DNA from: Planctomyces sp. SH-PL62
Lineage (GTDB): Bacteria; Planctomycetota; Planctomycetia; Planctomycetales; Planctomycetaceae
Assembly: GCA_945893045.1 (NCBI GenBank)
Contig: CAMDEA010000007.1
Location: 1-64,000 of the forward strand
DNA: 64,000 bases
Direction of reading: 5' to 3'
Part shown: in pieces, positions 17,324 through 26,344 of the stretch
Position numbering within the stretch: position 1 is the first letter of the stretch
How the letters are laid out: each line of letters starts with the position of its first letter
Translations under genes and position numbers: made by a program
The notes under the pieces: model-generated
What the model was told of the DNA's origin: nothing
Database searches by the model: none
The model's input: only the letters and a program-made list of their open reading frames with translations

Positions 17324-18271
17324 TTACCCAGGCTGGCGATAAACGATGCCACAATCGATCTGCTGAAAGCCGACCGACTTGAACGTGGCGATTGCGGCAG
17401 TGTTCTCTTCCGCGATGTGCGCTTCCGCCAGCGAGACCTGTTCTTGTCTCATGCGGCGAATGACTTCAATCAGCAGCGTCTGAGCATGTCCCTGGCGTCG
17501 TGAGACATCTTTCACAACCAGCTCACTGAGTCCAATTGCACGTTCTCCCCACGGTTCCACATACAAGTCCATGCCGCTGACCGTCACGGCCGCGACGGCC
17601 TCGCCGCCCCCTTTGGGGACCAGGCGGAACTGCACGTTCTCCAGCCGGCCAAAGCGGCTGAACCACCAAAACGTCGGAGATTCCGGCGTTGCGAATATGA
17701 ACGTCTCCATCTTGCGGCGAATCAGGCTCAACCGAAAGCTGATCGGATCGCCTTGCTTCAGGTTGCGCTGCAAAACCACGAACCGCTGCGCTGGCTGATA
17801 CCCCAAGGCCGCGAGAAACGGCGCGGCGTCCACGCTGGATTCGAGAAACCCGGACACCTCCGAACCACCATAGAGTCCGTGATAGAACGAATCACACGGC
17901 GGCGCGGCTCCGACCTGAATCGACGTTGCGCCGAGCTGCCGCAGATACGCTTCGCCGCGCGAGAGCAACTCGCGGCCGATGCCGTGGCGGCGGAATGTCG
18001 GATGGACGATCACGGCACAGATCGCTCCCAACGTGCGGTCGATCCAGCCGCCTGAATCATCGCCACGAAAGCCGGCATGCACGAATCCGATGATCTGCGT
18101 TCCGTCACAGGCAACGATCAATCCCGCCCGATCAAAATAATGTTGACCCAGCAATAGCCGATCGAGCGCGTCGTAGCTGAACCCGCGAGCCGCTCCGCGT
18201 CCCAACCCGCTCTCGTGCCATAGCCGCACTAATTGAGGCGGATCGCTATTACGAAACGGCCGATACTCGAT
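17324..18271 (-). CDS. tandem GNAT-domain N-acetyltransferase
   Basis: A 315-residue protein with two GNAT folds. Domain 1 (about 1-150) carries the acetyl-CoA loop RRHGIG following ICAVIVHPTF; domain 2 (about 190-310) carries RRQGHA following LSELVVKDVS, plus the C-terminal AEENTAAIATFKSVGF strand-helix typical of the fold. The start GTG 18271 is chosen because AGGGGG precedes it by about 8 nt; an upstream TTG at 18319 lies within heptamer repeats and would add a repeat-encoded peptide. Substrate not predictable. It lies downstream of transketolase in the same orientation, with the heptamer array between them. Confidence 0.8.
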   Translation of the reverse strand: MEYRPFRNSDPPQLVRLWHESGLGRGAARGFSYDALDRLLLGQHYFDRAGLIVACDGTQIIGFVHAGFRGDDSGGWIDRTLGAICAVIVHPTFRRHGIGRELLSRGEAYLRQLGATSIQVGAAPPCDSFYHGLYGGSEVSGFLESSVDAAPFLAALGYQPAQRFVVLQRNLKQGDPISFRLSLIRRKMETFIFATPESPTFWWFSRFGRLENVQFRLVPKGGGEAVAAVTVSGMDLYVEPWGERAIGLSELVVKDVSRRQGHAQTLLIEVIRRMRQEQVSLAEAHIAEENTAAIATFKSVGFQQIDCGIVYRQPG

Positions 18272-18296
18272 CACCGCGGACCCCCTGCGGGAAATC

Positions 18297-18359
18297 AGAT
18301 TTGAAATCTCAAATCTCAAATCTCAGATTTCAAATCTGAAATTTGAAATCTGAAATCGC
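18297..18359. repeat. nine heptamers between transketolase stop and GNAT start
   Basis: AGATTTG-AAATCTC x3-AGATTTC-AAATCTG-AAATTTG-AAATCTG-AAATCGC: nine 7-bp units, partly self-complementary, ending at the transketolase stop codon. If the GNAT protein were started at TTG 18319, its first codons would come from this array. Confidence 0.85.
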
Positions 18360-20420
18360 TTACTTCTTCGCCAATTGTTTCTTCGCCGCTGCCACGACTC
18401 CGTCCGGGGTGAACCCGAACTTGCCCAGCAGATCTTTCAGCGGAGCTGACGCGCCGAATGTCTTCATGGCGATGATTGCTCCGGTCAGACCGGTGTAACG
18501 CTCCCAGCCGAACGTCGAGGCTTGTTCCACTGCCACGCGAGCAGTCACGCTCGGCGGCAGAACGCTGTCGCGGTATTCCTGCGTCTGATGTTCGAACAGC
18601 TCCCACGACGGCATCGAAACCACACGAACCTTAACCCCTTCGGCCTTCAACTTTTCGTAGGCCGTCACGCACAGCCCGACCTCGCTGCCGGTCCCCATCA
18701 GGATCACATCGGGCTGGCCGGCAGCGGCATCGGCCAGAACGTACGCTCCCTTTTGGAGTCCACTGGCCGGCGCGAAGACGGTTCGATCGAGCGTCGGCAA
18801 CGCTTGCCGCGACAGGATTAAGCAGACCGGATGATGCTTTTGCTGAGCGATGAATCGCCACGATTCGGTCACTTCGTTGGCGTCGCCGGGGCGGAGCAGA
18901 ATCATGCCGGGGATCGAGCGCATACTGGCGAGTTGCTCAACCGGCTGATGCGTTGGGCCGTCTTCGCCCACGCCGATCGAGTCGTGCGTGAAGATGTGAA
19001 TGAACGGGACTTCCATGATCGCGGCGAGCCGGAGAGCGCCCTTGGCGTAATCACTGAAGATCAGGAAGCCGGAGCCGTAAGCACGCACCTTACTGAGCGC
19101 CATCCCGTTGACGATGGAGGCCATCGAGTGTTCGCGCACACCGAAGTGGAAGTTGCGGCCAGAGTAGTTGTCGTAGTTGAAGTCTCCCGCGCCTTCAAAG
19201 GTCAGCCGCGTCTTCGTGGAGGGGGCCAGGTCCGCCGAACCTCCGATCAGCCACGGATAATTCTTGGCGAGAGCATTCAGCACCTTGCCCGACGAATCGC
19301 GACTGGCGATGCCCTTCGGGTCGGCGGGGAACGTCGGCAGATCTTTGTCCCAGCCCTCCGGGAGGTCGCGTTTTTGCATCCGCATGATGTGGCTGGCCAA
19401 CTCGGGATACTGCTTTTCATATTCGCCATAGAGCTTCATCCAGGCGGCCCGCGCCGCGGCACCGCGCTGTCCGATCCCTTGTTGGAAGTGATCGTAGACG
19501 CCATCGGGAACCAGGAACTTCGCGTCTTCCGGCCAGCCGTAGTTTCGCTTGGCACCGGCGATCTCGGCATCACCCAGCGGTTCGCCGTGTGCCGAGTGAT
19601 GTCCTTCCTTCGTCGGAGCACCGAAGCCGATGCGGCTCTCGGCGATGATCATCGTCGGCCGGTCGGTCGTCTTCTTGAAGCCTTCAAAGGCGCTCTTCAG
19701 GACGGCGAGGTCATTCACGTCGCGAACCTTCACGACGTTCCAGCCGTAGGCTTCAAAACGCTTGCCGACATCTTCGGTGAAAGCCAGATGCGTCTCACCT
19801 TCGATCGTGATCTTGTTGCTGTCGTAAATCCAGCAGAGGTTTGAGAGCTTGAGGTGCCCCGCCAGCGATGCGGCTTCCGAAGCGACCCCTTCCATCATGC
19901 AGCCGTCGCCCGTCAAGGCGTAGACGTCGTAGTTGAACATCTCGAAGCCGGGCTTGTTGAAATACGTCGCCAGCCACTTGGAGGCGATCGCCATGCCCAC
20001 GCTGTTCGCGACCCCTTGGCCGAGCGGGCCGGTCGTCGTTTCGACGCCCGACGTCCAGCGGTATTCCGGGTGACCGGGGCAGCGGCTGTCGAGCTGCCGG
20101 AACTTCGTGATGTCATCCAGCGTGACAGACACTTCGCCGAGTTGTTCGTATTTCGTATTCACCGCCTTCACTTTGGTCAGATGCAGGATCGAGTACAGCA
20201 GCATTGACGCATGACCGATCGACAACACAAACCGATCGCGATTGGGCCAGATCGGGTCCGCGGGATCAAACCGCAGCATGTTCTGCCAGATCGAATAAAC
20301 CACCGGAGCCATCGCCATCGGTGTACCGGGATGCCCGGAATTCGCCTTCTGGACAGCGTCCATCGAGAGGGTGCGGATCGTATTGATTGCCAGCATGGAA
20401 AGGTCAGAAGGCTGTGACAT
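18360..20420 (-). CDS. tkt: transketolase
   Basis: Thiamine-diphosphate enzyme of the non-oxidative pentose phosphate pathway, transferring two-carbon units between sugar phosphates in the cytoplasm. About 686 residues, close to the usual 660-690. Visible landmarks: ANSGHPGTPMAMAP near the N-terminus, LTGDGCMMEGVASEAASLAG (ThDP/metal-binding GDG), and in the second half GEDGPTHQPVEQLASMRSIP with the conserved THQPVE. The start at 20420 (MSQPSDLSMLAINTIR) matches the family N-terminus; the reading frame stays open upstream to 20558 but that part is not transketolase-like. Single-copy-type gene, apparently with its own promoter in 20421-20744. Confidence 0.95.
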   Translation of the reverse strand: MSQPSDLSMLAINTIRTLSMDAVQKANSGHPGTPMAMAPVVYSIWQNMLRFDPADPIWPNRDRFVLSIGHASMLLYSILHLTKVKAVNTKYEQLGEVSVTLDDITKFRQLDSRCPGHPEYRWTSGVETTTGPLGQGVANSVGMAIASKWLATYFNKPGFEMFNYDVYALTGDGCMMEGVASEAASLAGHLKLSNLCWIYDSNKITIEGETHLAFTEDVGKRFEAYGWNVVKVRDVNDLAVLKSAFEGFKKTTDRPTMIIAESRIGFGAPTKEGHHSAHGEPLGDAEIAGAKRNYGWPEDAKFLVPDGVYDHFQQGIGQRGAAARAAWMKLYGEYEKQYPELASHIMRMQKRDLPEGWDKDLPTFPADPKGIASRDSSGKVLNALAKNYPWLIGGSADLAPSTKTRLTFEGAGDFNYDNYSGRNFHFGVREHSMASIVNGMALSKVRAYGSGFLIFSDYAKGALRLAAIMEVPFIHIFTHDSIGVGEDGPTHQPVEQLASMRSIPGMILLRPGDANEVTESWRFIAQQKHHPVCLILSRQALPTLDRTVFAPASGLQKGAYVLADAAAGQPDVILMGTGSEVGLCVTAYEKLKAEGVKVRVVSMPSWELFEHQTQEYRDSVLPPSVTARVAVEQASTFGWERYTGLTGAIIAMKTFGASAPLKDLLGKFGFTPDGVVAAAKKQLAKK

Positions 20421-20744
20421 GGTGTGAAGTGACTTTCCGAAATGAGGTGGCCCGGTGGAATCACTGGGGCATGAACTCGGCCGCGACAGGTGGCCAGATT
20501 GGCCGCGAGTGTCTCCGCCTCTGTGCCGGATTTCAACTGACCTCACGAGCGAGCGCATTCGCGACGATGGCTTGTAACGAACCGATCATGCCGGACGACC
20601 CGGACGCACTGGCGATGGTGAGCATTCCTAACCACAATGATCCTGAATCCGATGATTCGATCCTCGCCCGTCCTTGATGTCCTTCACCGACACTCGTGAG
20701 TCGTGCGAGATTCGCCCCACGAACTTGAACAACGGAGTGCCTTC
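20421..20744. other. divergent intergenic region without a gene
   Basis: About 320 bp separate the divergent transketolase and small-protein genes. I see no convincing ORF, long palindrome or heptamer array. It presumably holds both promoters. Confidence 0.55.
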
Positions 20745-21005
20745 ATGACCAAAGAAGAAATCCTGCAAAGAATCGAAAGCGGTGAGATTAGCGCAGAGGC
20801 ATTGTCGCAATTACTGGAGAACCCACCTAAGGGCCGGCTGTACTGCAAGGTCAGCGAAAAGGGCGGCCTAAGTGTTTACGGTCTCCAACGCATGCCGGTC
20901 ACACTCTACGTCGAGCAATGGACACGGCTGCTGGAGTTTGTCCCGATCCTCAAACAGTTCATGGCCGACAACGACGACAAACTGAAACGCAAAGAGGCGA
21001 AGTAG
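20745..21005 (+). CDS. small conserved-type hypothetical protein
   Basis: An 86-residue soluble protein beginning MTKEEILQRIESGEISAEAL, an amphipathic helix pair like those in SHOCT or short oligomerisation segments, followed by a compact unit (YCKVSEKGGLSVYGLQRMPVTLYVEQWTRLLEF) and a lysine-rich end. The ATG at 20745 is preferred to an upstream in-frame Met at 20703 because the MTKEEIL start is self-consistent. No enzyme motif, signal peptide or TM. Function unknown; it looks like a real gene because codon use and composition continue evenly to the stop. Confidence 0.65.
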   Translation: MTKEEILQRIESGEISAEALSQLLENPPKGRLYCKVSEKGGLSVYGLQRMPVTLYVEQWTRLLEFVPILKQFMADNDDKLKRKEAK

Positions 21006-21013
21006 AAGTGAAG

Positions 21014-21107
21014 TTACGTAGCCGTCACCGCTCCGCGTGACGAGCCGAGAGCTCGCCAACGTCCGTGAAGCGTTCGGCTCATCACGCGGAGCGATGATGG
21101 CTACGTA
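21014..21107. repeat. inverted repeat, about 34-bp arms, upstream of the PSCyt1 gene
   Basis: Arms 21014-21048 (TTACGTAGCCGTCACCGCTC...) and 21074-21107 pair with a few mismatches. It ends 31 bp before the start codon of the next gene, so it is in that gene's leader or promoter. Confidence 0.8.
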
Positions 21108-21137
21108 GGTCGGTTCGTCACGCGGAGGTCGTTCAGA

Positions 21138-24100
21138 ATGACATCGTTTCTGAAATTAGCACGACGAGTCTGCTCGTTCGCCCTCCTGCTGGCGAGTTGG
21201 TCCAGCGTGTTCGCCGACTCAAAGGATGAACCGGTTTCGTTTAACCGCGATATCCGGCCGATCTTGTCAGATGTTTGCTTCCAGTGTCATGGCCCCGACG
21301 CCAAAGAGCGCAAGGCGGACCTGCGGCTCGACAGTGACGACAAACTCTTCGCCGAACGGGACGGGCATCGGGTGCTTGTGGCTGGCGATCCCGCCAAGAG
21401 TGAATTGTTTCGCCGGTTGATCTCAACCGACACTGACGAGCGAATGCCGCCGCCGAGTTCCGGCAAGAAGCTGACGCCGCAGCAGATCGAAACGATCCGC
21501 CGCTGGATCGAACAAGGGGCGAAGACTCAGGGACATTGGGCATTCATTCCACCGACTCGGCCGCGAGTGCCGCAGATTTCCAATTTCCAATTTCCAATTT
21601 CCAATTCGGTCGATCGCTTCGTTCTCGCGCGGTTGGAGCGTGAAGGATTGAAATCGTCTCCGCCGGCCACCAAAGCCACGCTGCTGCGGCGAGTGACGCT
21701 CGACCTTACTGGCTTGCCCCCGTCGCTCGACGAGATCGAAGAGTTCTTGAGCGATGACTCGCCAGCCGCCTACGAACGAGTTGTTGATCGACTGCTCGCG
21801 TCACCACGCTTTGGCGAGCGGTTCGCTCGGCCGTGGCTGGATGCGGCGCGATATGCCGACACGTCTGGTTATCAATCGGATGGTGACCGCAGCATGTGGC
21901 GGTGGCGCGATTGGGTGATTGAAGCCTTCAACGACAACAAGCCTTTCGATGAATTCACGATCGAGCAAATCGCTGGAGACCTGCTGCCGAAGCCGACGCT
22001 GGATCAAGTCCTGGCGACCGGCTTCAACCGCAATCATCGCGGCAACGCCGAAGGGGGCATTATCCCGGAAGAGTATGCCGTCGAGTACGTCGTCGATCGT
22101 GTCGATACGACCGCGACCGTGTGGCTCGGACTGACGCTGGGTTGTTCCCGCTGCCACGACCACAAGTTCGATCCGTTCTCGCAGCGCGAGTACTACCAGC
22201 TCTTCTCGTTCTTCAACAACGTGCCGGAGAAGGGCCGCGCGATCAAGTTCGGCAACTCGCCGCCGTTCGTGAAGACGCCGACGCGCGAGCAACAACGGCA
22301 ATTGCAGGAGATGCAGTTCCGACAAGGATCCCTCGAAGGCTTCAGCGAGCAGTTGATGGCAACCGTGCCGACTGTGCAGTCCGCTTGGGAGCGACGGCTG
22401 ACGCAGAAGTTGCCGGGAGAGATTGACTGGACGGTGACTCGTGGCGAGGTGCTGCGTCTGCCGTTCGATCGTGATGGCCAGCCGGCTCCAGCCCGCAATG
22501 ACGCCGCCAAGAAAGAACGGCATCAACCGCAGCCGCTGGGACCAAACTCCGGGCCGCCGGTCATCAAGGACGCGGATCGTGCCGCGGTCGAACTGGGTGC
22601 GGGTCGCTTCGGCAAAGCGGCCCAGTTCGACGGACAGCGGCGTTTCGCGGTCGGCGACATCGCCAACATCGGTTTCTTCGAGCCGTTCTCGATGTCCGCC
22701 TGGATTCGCGCGGATGTCGCTTCCGGCACAATCCTGTCGCGCATGTCGGACGATGCGAACTCGGACGGGTACAACCTTTGTCTCGACAATGGCAAGCTGC
22801 AACTCAACCTCATCAAGCGTTGGTTGGATGACGCGATGCGAGTCGAAACGGCCGACGCGATTCCGCTGAATCAGTGGGTCCACGTCGGCGTGATCTATGA
22901 CGGCTCGCGGATGGCGGACGGCGTCAAGTTGTTCGTCAACGGCACATTGGCGAAACGACGCATCGTGCTCGATGAACTCAATCAAGCCTTCGCCTCGAAG
23001 GATCTGTTTCGTGTCGGCTATGGCGGACTGACTCCGCCGTTTCGCGGAGCGATCGACGAGGTGCGGGTGTTCGACGTGTCGCTGGACGATGACGAGATGG
23101 CGATCTTGTCGATCCCGGAATCGGTCTCGAGAATTGCCGAGTTGCCGGCGAACAAACGCTCGGCCGCTCAATCGAAAAAGCTCCGCGAATGCTTCTTGAC
23201 GGAACACGCTCCGCAGAACATCCGCGACGTCCACGCACAACTTCGGCAACTGGAATTGGAAGAGCGGCAGTTCGTCGAGTCGTTCCCGACCACGATGGTC
23301 ATGCAGGAAACTCCGGAGCCTCGGCCAACTCATCTACTACTGCGTGGAGCATACGACCGGCCGGGCGAGCGAGTCGCTCCCGGCGTTCCACAAGCGTTGC
23401 CCGCGTCGCTGGCGAAACGCGACCGAGTCAACCGACTGGATCTCGCTCACTGGCTGGTTTCACCCACGAACCCGTTGACCGCGCGAGTCACCGTGAATCG
23501 CTTCTGGCAACAACTCTTCGGCCAGGGACTCGTGAAGACCGTCGATGACTTCGGCTCGCAAGGAGACTGGCCGTCGCATCCCGAATTGCTCGATTGGCTC
23601 GCTGTCGAATTCGCCGGCCCGGCCGTTAGCCGAGAGCCGAAAGCCAAAAGCCGTTATCCCACTTTCCTGAATTGGAACATCAAACGAGTCATCCACGAAC
23701 TCGTCACGTCAGCCACTTACCGGCAATCGTCACAGGGGACTGACGTGGCCCTCGCTCGCGACCCCGACAACCGATTGCTCGCGCGCGGCCCGCGTTCGCG
23801 ACTCTCGGCGGAGATGGTTCGCGATCAAGCACTCGCGGCCAGTGGCTTATTGGTGCAACAACTCGGTGGGCCGTCGATCAAGCCGTATCAGCCGGAAGGC
23901 TTGTGGGACGATCTGCAAAGCACCGAGAAGTACGTGCAAGACCACGGCCCGGCGTTGTATCGCCGAGGCATGTACGTCTTTTGGAAGCGGACGATTGCTC
24001 CGCCAATGATGGTCACGTTCGACGCAGCCGGCCGTGAGACGTGCATCGTGCGTGAGACACGGACCAACACGCCGTTGCAGGCGCTGACGCTGCTCAACGA

Positions 24101-24416
24101 AGTCAGCTTCGTCGAAGCCGCTCGCAAGTTGGCCGAGCGGACGTTGATCAACGGCAGCACCGATCGTGATCGCCGCTTGCGATTCGCGTTTCGAGCGGTG
24201 CTGACTCGCGAACCCAACGACCGCGAGTTGACCGTGCTGCGCCGCGGACTGGAACGGCACCTCGCCAACTATCGCGAGCATCCCGCCGAAGCGGCCGCCG
24301 TGCTGCGCACCGGCGAATCGGCCGCTGATGCGGTGCTCGATCCGGTCGAGGTCGCGGCCTGGACGGCGGTCAGCGGGTTGATTCTGAATCTCGATGAGGC
24401 GGTCACGAAAGAGTGA
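21138..24416 (+). CDS. PSCyt1 / LamG / PSD1 cytochrome-like protein (DUF1549-DUF1553)
   Basis: A 1092-residue secreted protein. A signal peptide ([13 protein letters not shown]) precedes a planctomycete cytochrome c-type domain with heme motif CFQCH (about 50-54), then the DUF1549 domain (FVLARLE..., to about 420), a LamG/concanavalin-like insert (about 490-660; [21 protein letters not shown]), and DUF1553 (about 780-1070; [38 protein letters not shown]). These proteins are widespread in planctomycetes, usually followed by a DUF1501 partner and thought to act on sulfated polysaccharides; no DUF1501 gene follows here. Two linkers contain in-frame 7-bp repeats (21576-21606, 23628-23655). Exported; role inferred only from the family. 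Confidence 0.92.
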   Translation: MTSFLKLARRVCSFALLLASWSSVFADSKDEPVSFNRDIRPILSDVCFQCHGPDAKERKADLRLDSDDKLFAERDGHRVLVAGDPAKSELFRRLISTDTDERMPPPSSGKKLTPQQIETIRRWIEQGAKTQGHWAFIPPTRPRVPQISNFQFPISNSVDRFVLARLEREGLKSSPPATKATLLRRVTLDLTGLPPSLDEIEEFLSDDSPAAYERVVDRLLASPRFGERFARPWLDAARYADTSGYQSDGDRSMWRWRDWVIEAFNDNKPFDEFTIEQIAGDLLPKPTLDQVLATGFNRNHRGNAEGGIIPEEYAVEYVVDRVDTTATVWLGLTLGCSRCHDHKFDPFSQREYYQLFSFFNNVPEKGRAIKFGNSPPFVKTPTREQQRQLQEMQFRQGSLEGFSEQLMATVPTVQSAWERRLTQKLPGEIDWTVTRGEVLRLPFDRDGQPAPARNDAAKKERHQPQPLGPNSGPPVIKDADRAAVELGAGRFGKAAQFDGQRRFAVGDIANIGFFEPFSMSAWIRADVASGTILSRMSDDANSDGYNLCLDNGKLQLNLIKRWLDDAMRVETADAIPLNQWVHVGVIYDGSRMADGVKLFVNGTLAKRRIVLDELNQAFASKDLFRVGYGGLTPPFRGAIDEVRVFDVSLDDDEMAILSIPESVSRIAELPANKRSAAQSKKLRECFLTEHAPQNIRDVHAQLRQLELEERQFVESFPTTMVMQETPEPRPTHLLLRGAYDRPGERVAPGVPQALPASLAKRDRVNRLDLAHWLVSPTNPLTARVTVNRFWQQLFGQGLVKTVDDFGSQGDWPSHPELLDWLAVEFAGPAVSREPKAKSRYPTFLNWNIKRVIHELVTSATYRQSSQGTDVALARDPDNRLLARGPRSRLSAEMVRDQALAASGLLVQQLGGPSIKPYQPEGLWDDLQSTEKYVQDHGPALYRRGMYVFWKRTIAPPMMVTFDAAGRETCIVRETRTNTPLQALTLLNEVSFVEAARKLAERTLINGSTDRDRRLRFAFRAVLTREPNDRELTVLRRGLERHLANYREHPAEAAAVLRTGESAADAVLDPVEVAAWTAVSGLILNLDEAVTKE
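21576..21606. repeat. in-frame heptamers ATTTCCA x4.4 in the PSCyt1/PSD1 gene
   Basis: Four full ATTTCCA units encode [10 protein letters not shown], placed between the PSCyt1 domain and the start of DUF1549. The unit is the same as in the hlyD array at 8352-8447. Confidence 0.85.
23628..23655. repeat. in-frame heptamers AGCCNNN x4 in the PSCyt1/PSD1 gene
   Basis: AGCCGAG-AGCCGAA-AGCCAAA-AGCCGTT, encoding SREPKAKSR in a DUF1553 loop between LAVEFAGPA and FLNWNIKRV. The same AGCC type occurs at 13735 and 48589. Confidence 0.75.
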
Positions 24417-24450
24417 CCTTCTAAGGCTCGTCACTCAGATCACGAAGACG

Positions 24451-24563
24451 GTGAAAAATGGTTGGGTGAAAAATCGGACAAAGAAAGGCAGGGGACTGCG
24501 CGGCGCTTGTCGTTCAAGAGTTCTCCTTCTGCTCCTCCCATTTTTCACCCAACCATTTTTCAC
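24451..24563. repeat. GTGAAAAATGGTTGGGTGAAA palindrome, copy 1
   Basis: Perfect 24-bp arms 24451-24474 and 24540-24563, each containing the direct subrepeat GTGAAAAAT twice. It lies between two convergent genes. Copy 2 is at 36449-36565. Confidence 0.88.
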
Positions 24564-24589
24564 CTTCTTCCGAAATGACGAACGCCGCT

Positions 24590-26236
24590 TTACTCAAGTG
24601 ACCGGATCTTCTCTTCCGAGATCGCGCGGTCGAACAAGCGCACGTCGCGGAGCCCGCCGTGAAGGTAGTCGGTCGGACCGAAGCCGATTCGTAACGGTTC
24701 GTCGGTTGAAAGATCGTAATCGCCGGGATTGAACGACGCTGATTTCGCGACCGGCTTGCCATTCAAGAACAGTTTCAGTTCTCGGCCCGCACGTTGAGCA
24801 ACGATGTGCTGCCAACCGGTCGGCAACGAATGATCGTGAGTCACATTGGCTCCCGCCGCGATCGACAGCACGCGACCCGATGGCAACGTGCCGACGAACA
24901 GACGGCCTTGTGACTCGGCCATCGTCCAGGCGCGGCGGTACATCACGTCGGGGGTGAAATCGACTCGGCCGAGGCTGTCCCAGCGCGGATCGGCGTCGGT
25001 ACGGAATCGAAACACTTCGGCCAGCGGCAACGAACCGGCGAACAAGCCGCCGTTGTGAACCAACATGCCCATCACTTCCAATTCTTCGCCCAGACGTCCG
25101 CAGTCAGCCCAGCGATCGTCGCCGTCGTAGCGGAAGACTTTGCCCGTGCGCCACGTGCCGACGTACATCCGGCCGTGATGAATGGCGAATGAATACGTTT
25201 GAGTGTTCTCAACCGGGCCGACTTGGCCGCAGTCGGTCCACGACTCGCCGTCGTAGCGGTAGATGTGAGCTTCATCGTAGCTCGACGCGAAGAGTTGTCC
25301 GTTGTGGACGCACATCGCTTCAACGCGCTTGCCGTTGGGCAACGGTCGTGGAGTCCATGTTTTCCCGCCGTCGTAGCGAAAGAATCCCGCCGGCTTATAC
25401 AGCGAGCCGGCGTGCAGCTTGCCTTGAAACACGACCAAGCCGCCGATCCCTTCCGTCTCCGGCAATTGGCCGCAGTCGATCCAACGTTGCTCGCCTTCAT
25501 AGCGAAAGACTTTGCCGCCGAGGTTGGGATTCTCGGATTCCTTCTGAGCCGATCCGGCCAGGCGATATTTCGACACACCCGCGTAGAGTTGCCCCTCGAA
25601 GACCGCGAATCCGGACACCGCGTTGCAGGGAGCCGGACTGCCACAGTCGATCCAGCGCTCGCCACCCGCGAAGCGATAGACATGACCGGCCGCGTCTTTA
25701 CCCGACTCGCAGGTGCCGGCGAAGAGTTGTCCGTCAAAGACCGCCAGCGCTTTGACGAACATGCCGTTGCCGACACGGCCATGATCGGTCCACTTCGATT
25801 CGATCCGCCCGTTGTCGATGCCGAAGTGCAGCGTCCGCGTGTTGGCCTGACTGGCCGTGGTGGCATGCTGCTTCACGCTCAAGTTCCAGCCGCGACGCTT
25901 CACCGGATCGAACTGGCTGAGCAAATCTCCCGGCAGGTCATCGATGTTGCCGTCGATGTTGACCGACAGCGACACCGTGAAATCTTTCGTCCCCAGCTTG
26001 AGCGCATCGGCGGCCGGCACTTCGAGCCAATCGTGCTGGCCATCGAACTTGGTTCCGTCGGCAGACATGACGGCGGTGCCATGCGGTTTGGTCGGCAACG
26101 ACCGCGGGCCGTGATCTTTCAAGTCTCCCTTGAGCGGCCAGTGAGCCACGAGACCGTCATCGGCGAACCCGAATTGAGTGACGCAAACACATGCAAGAAG
26201 AAACGAGAACGCTACCAAACTGCGAATGACGGGCAT
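24590..26236 (-). CDS. secreted LamG protein interrupted by a beta-propeller
   Basis: A 548-residue protein with a signal peptide (SLVAFSFLLACVCVTQFGFA). Residues about 30-140 are the first half of a LamG jelly roll (LVAHWPLKGDLKDHG; FDGQHDWLEVP). Then come six or more blades of about 45-50 residues with the recurring pattern 'RYDG..W.DCG......V..M.VHNGQLFAG', a beta-propeller. The final 80 residues return to LamG (GWQHIVAQRAGRELKLFLNGKPV; LRDVRLFDRAISEEKI). The start at 26236 (MPVIRSL) is preferred because it leads straight into the signal peptide. Probably a surface or periplasmic carbohydrate-binding or matrix protein; no catalytic motif seen. Partner unknown; it is downstream of the metallopeptidase in the same orientation. 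Confidence 0.75.
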   Translation of the reverse strand: MPVIRSLVAFSFLLACVCVTQFGFADDGLVAHWPLKGDLKDHGPRSLPTKPHGTAVMSADGTKFDGQHDWLEVPAADALKLGTKDFTVSLSVNIDGNIDDLPGDLLSQFDPVKRRGWNLSVKQHATTASQANTRTLHFGIDNGRIESKWTDHGRVGNGMFVKALAVFDGQLFAGTCESGKDAAGHVYRFAGGERWIDCGSPAPCNAVSGFAVFEGQLYAGVSKYRLAGSAQKESENPNLGGKVFRYEGEQRWIDCGQLPETEGIGGLVVFQGKLHAGSLYKPAGFFRYDGGKTWTPRPLPNGKRVEAMCVHNGQLFASSYDEAHIYRYDGESWTDCGQVGPVENTQTYSFAIHHGRMYVGTWRTGKVFRYDGDDRWADCGRLGEELEVMGMLVHNGGLFAGSLPLAEVFRFRTDADPRWDSLGRVDFTPDVMYRRAWTMAESQGRLFVGTLPSGRVLSIAAGANVTHDHSLPTGWQHIVAQRAGRELKLFLNGKPVAKSASFNPGDYDLSTDEPLRIGFGPTDYLHGGLRDVRLFDRAISEEKIRSLE

Positions 26237-26263
26237 TGATTCGCTCCGATGCCTGGGGGTTTT

Positions 26264-26329
26264 CATTCGCGTTCCACTTCATTCGCGCGGCCCTGCATTT
26301 GGCCGCGCGAATCAAGTGGAGCGCGAATG
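26264..26329. repeat. CATTCGCG(T/C)TCCA palindrome, copy 1
   Basis: Arms 26264-26292 and 26301-26329 (29 bp) pair with two or three mismatches around an 8-bp loop. Copy 2 is at 45641-45707. Located between the metallopeptidase stop and the LamG start. Confidence 0.85.
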
Positions 26330-26344
26330 GTCTTCATCGACTGC

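Noticed and set aside
20421-20558. Longer transketolase start at 20558
   Set aside because: The extra 46 residues are not transketolase-like, while ATG 20420 gives the family N-terminus.
24449-24565. Attachment site or tRNA-like structure
   Set aside because: The arms are an inverted repeat with no cloverleaf, CCA end or integrase nearby.
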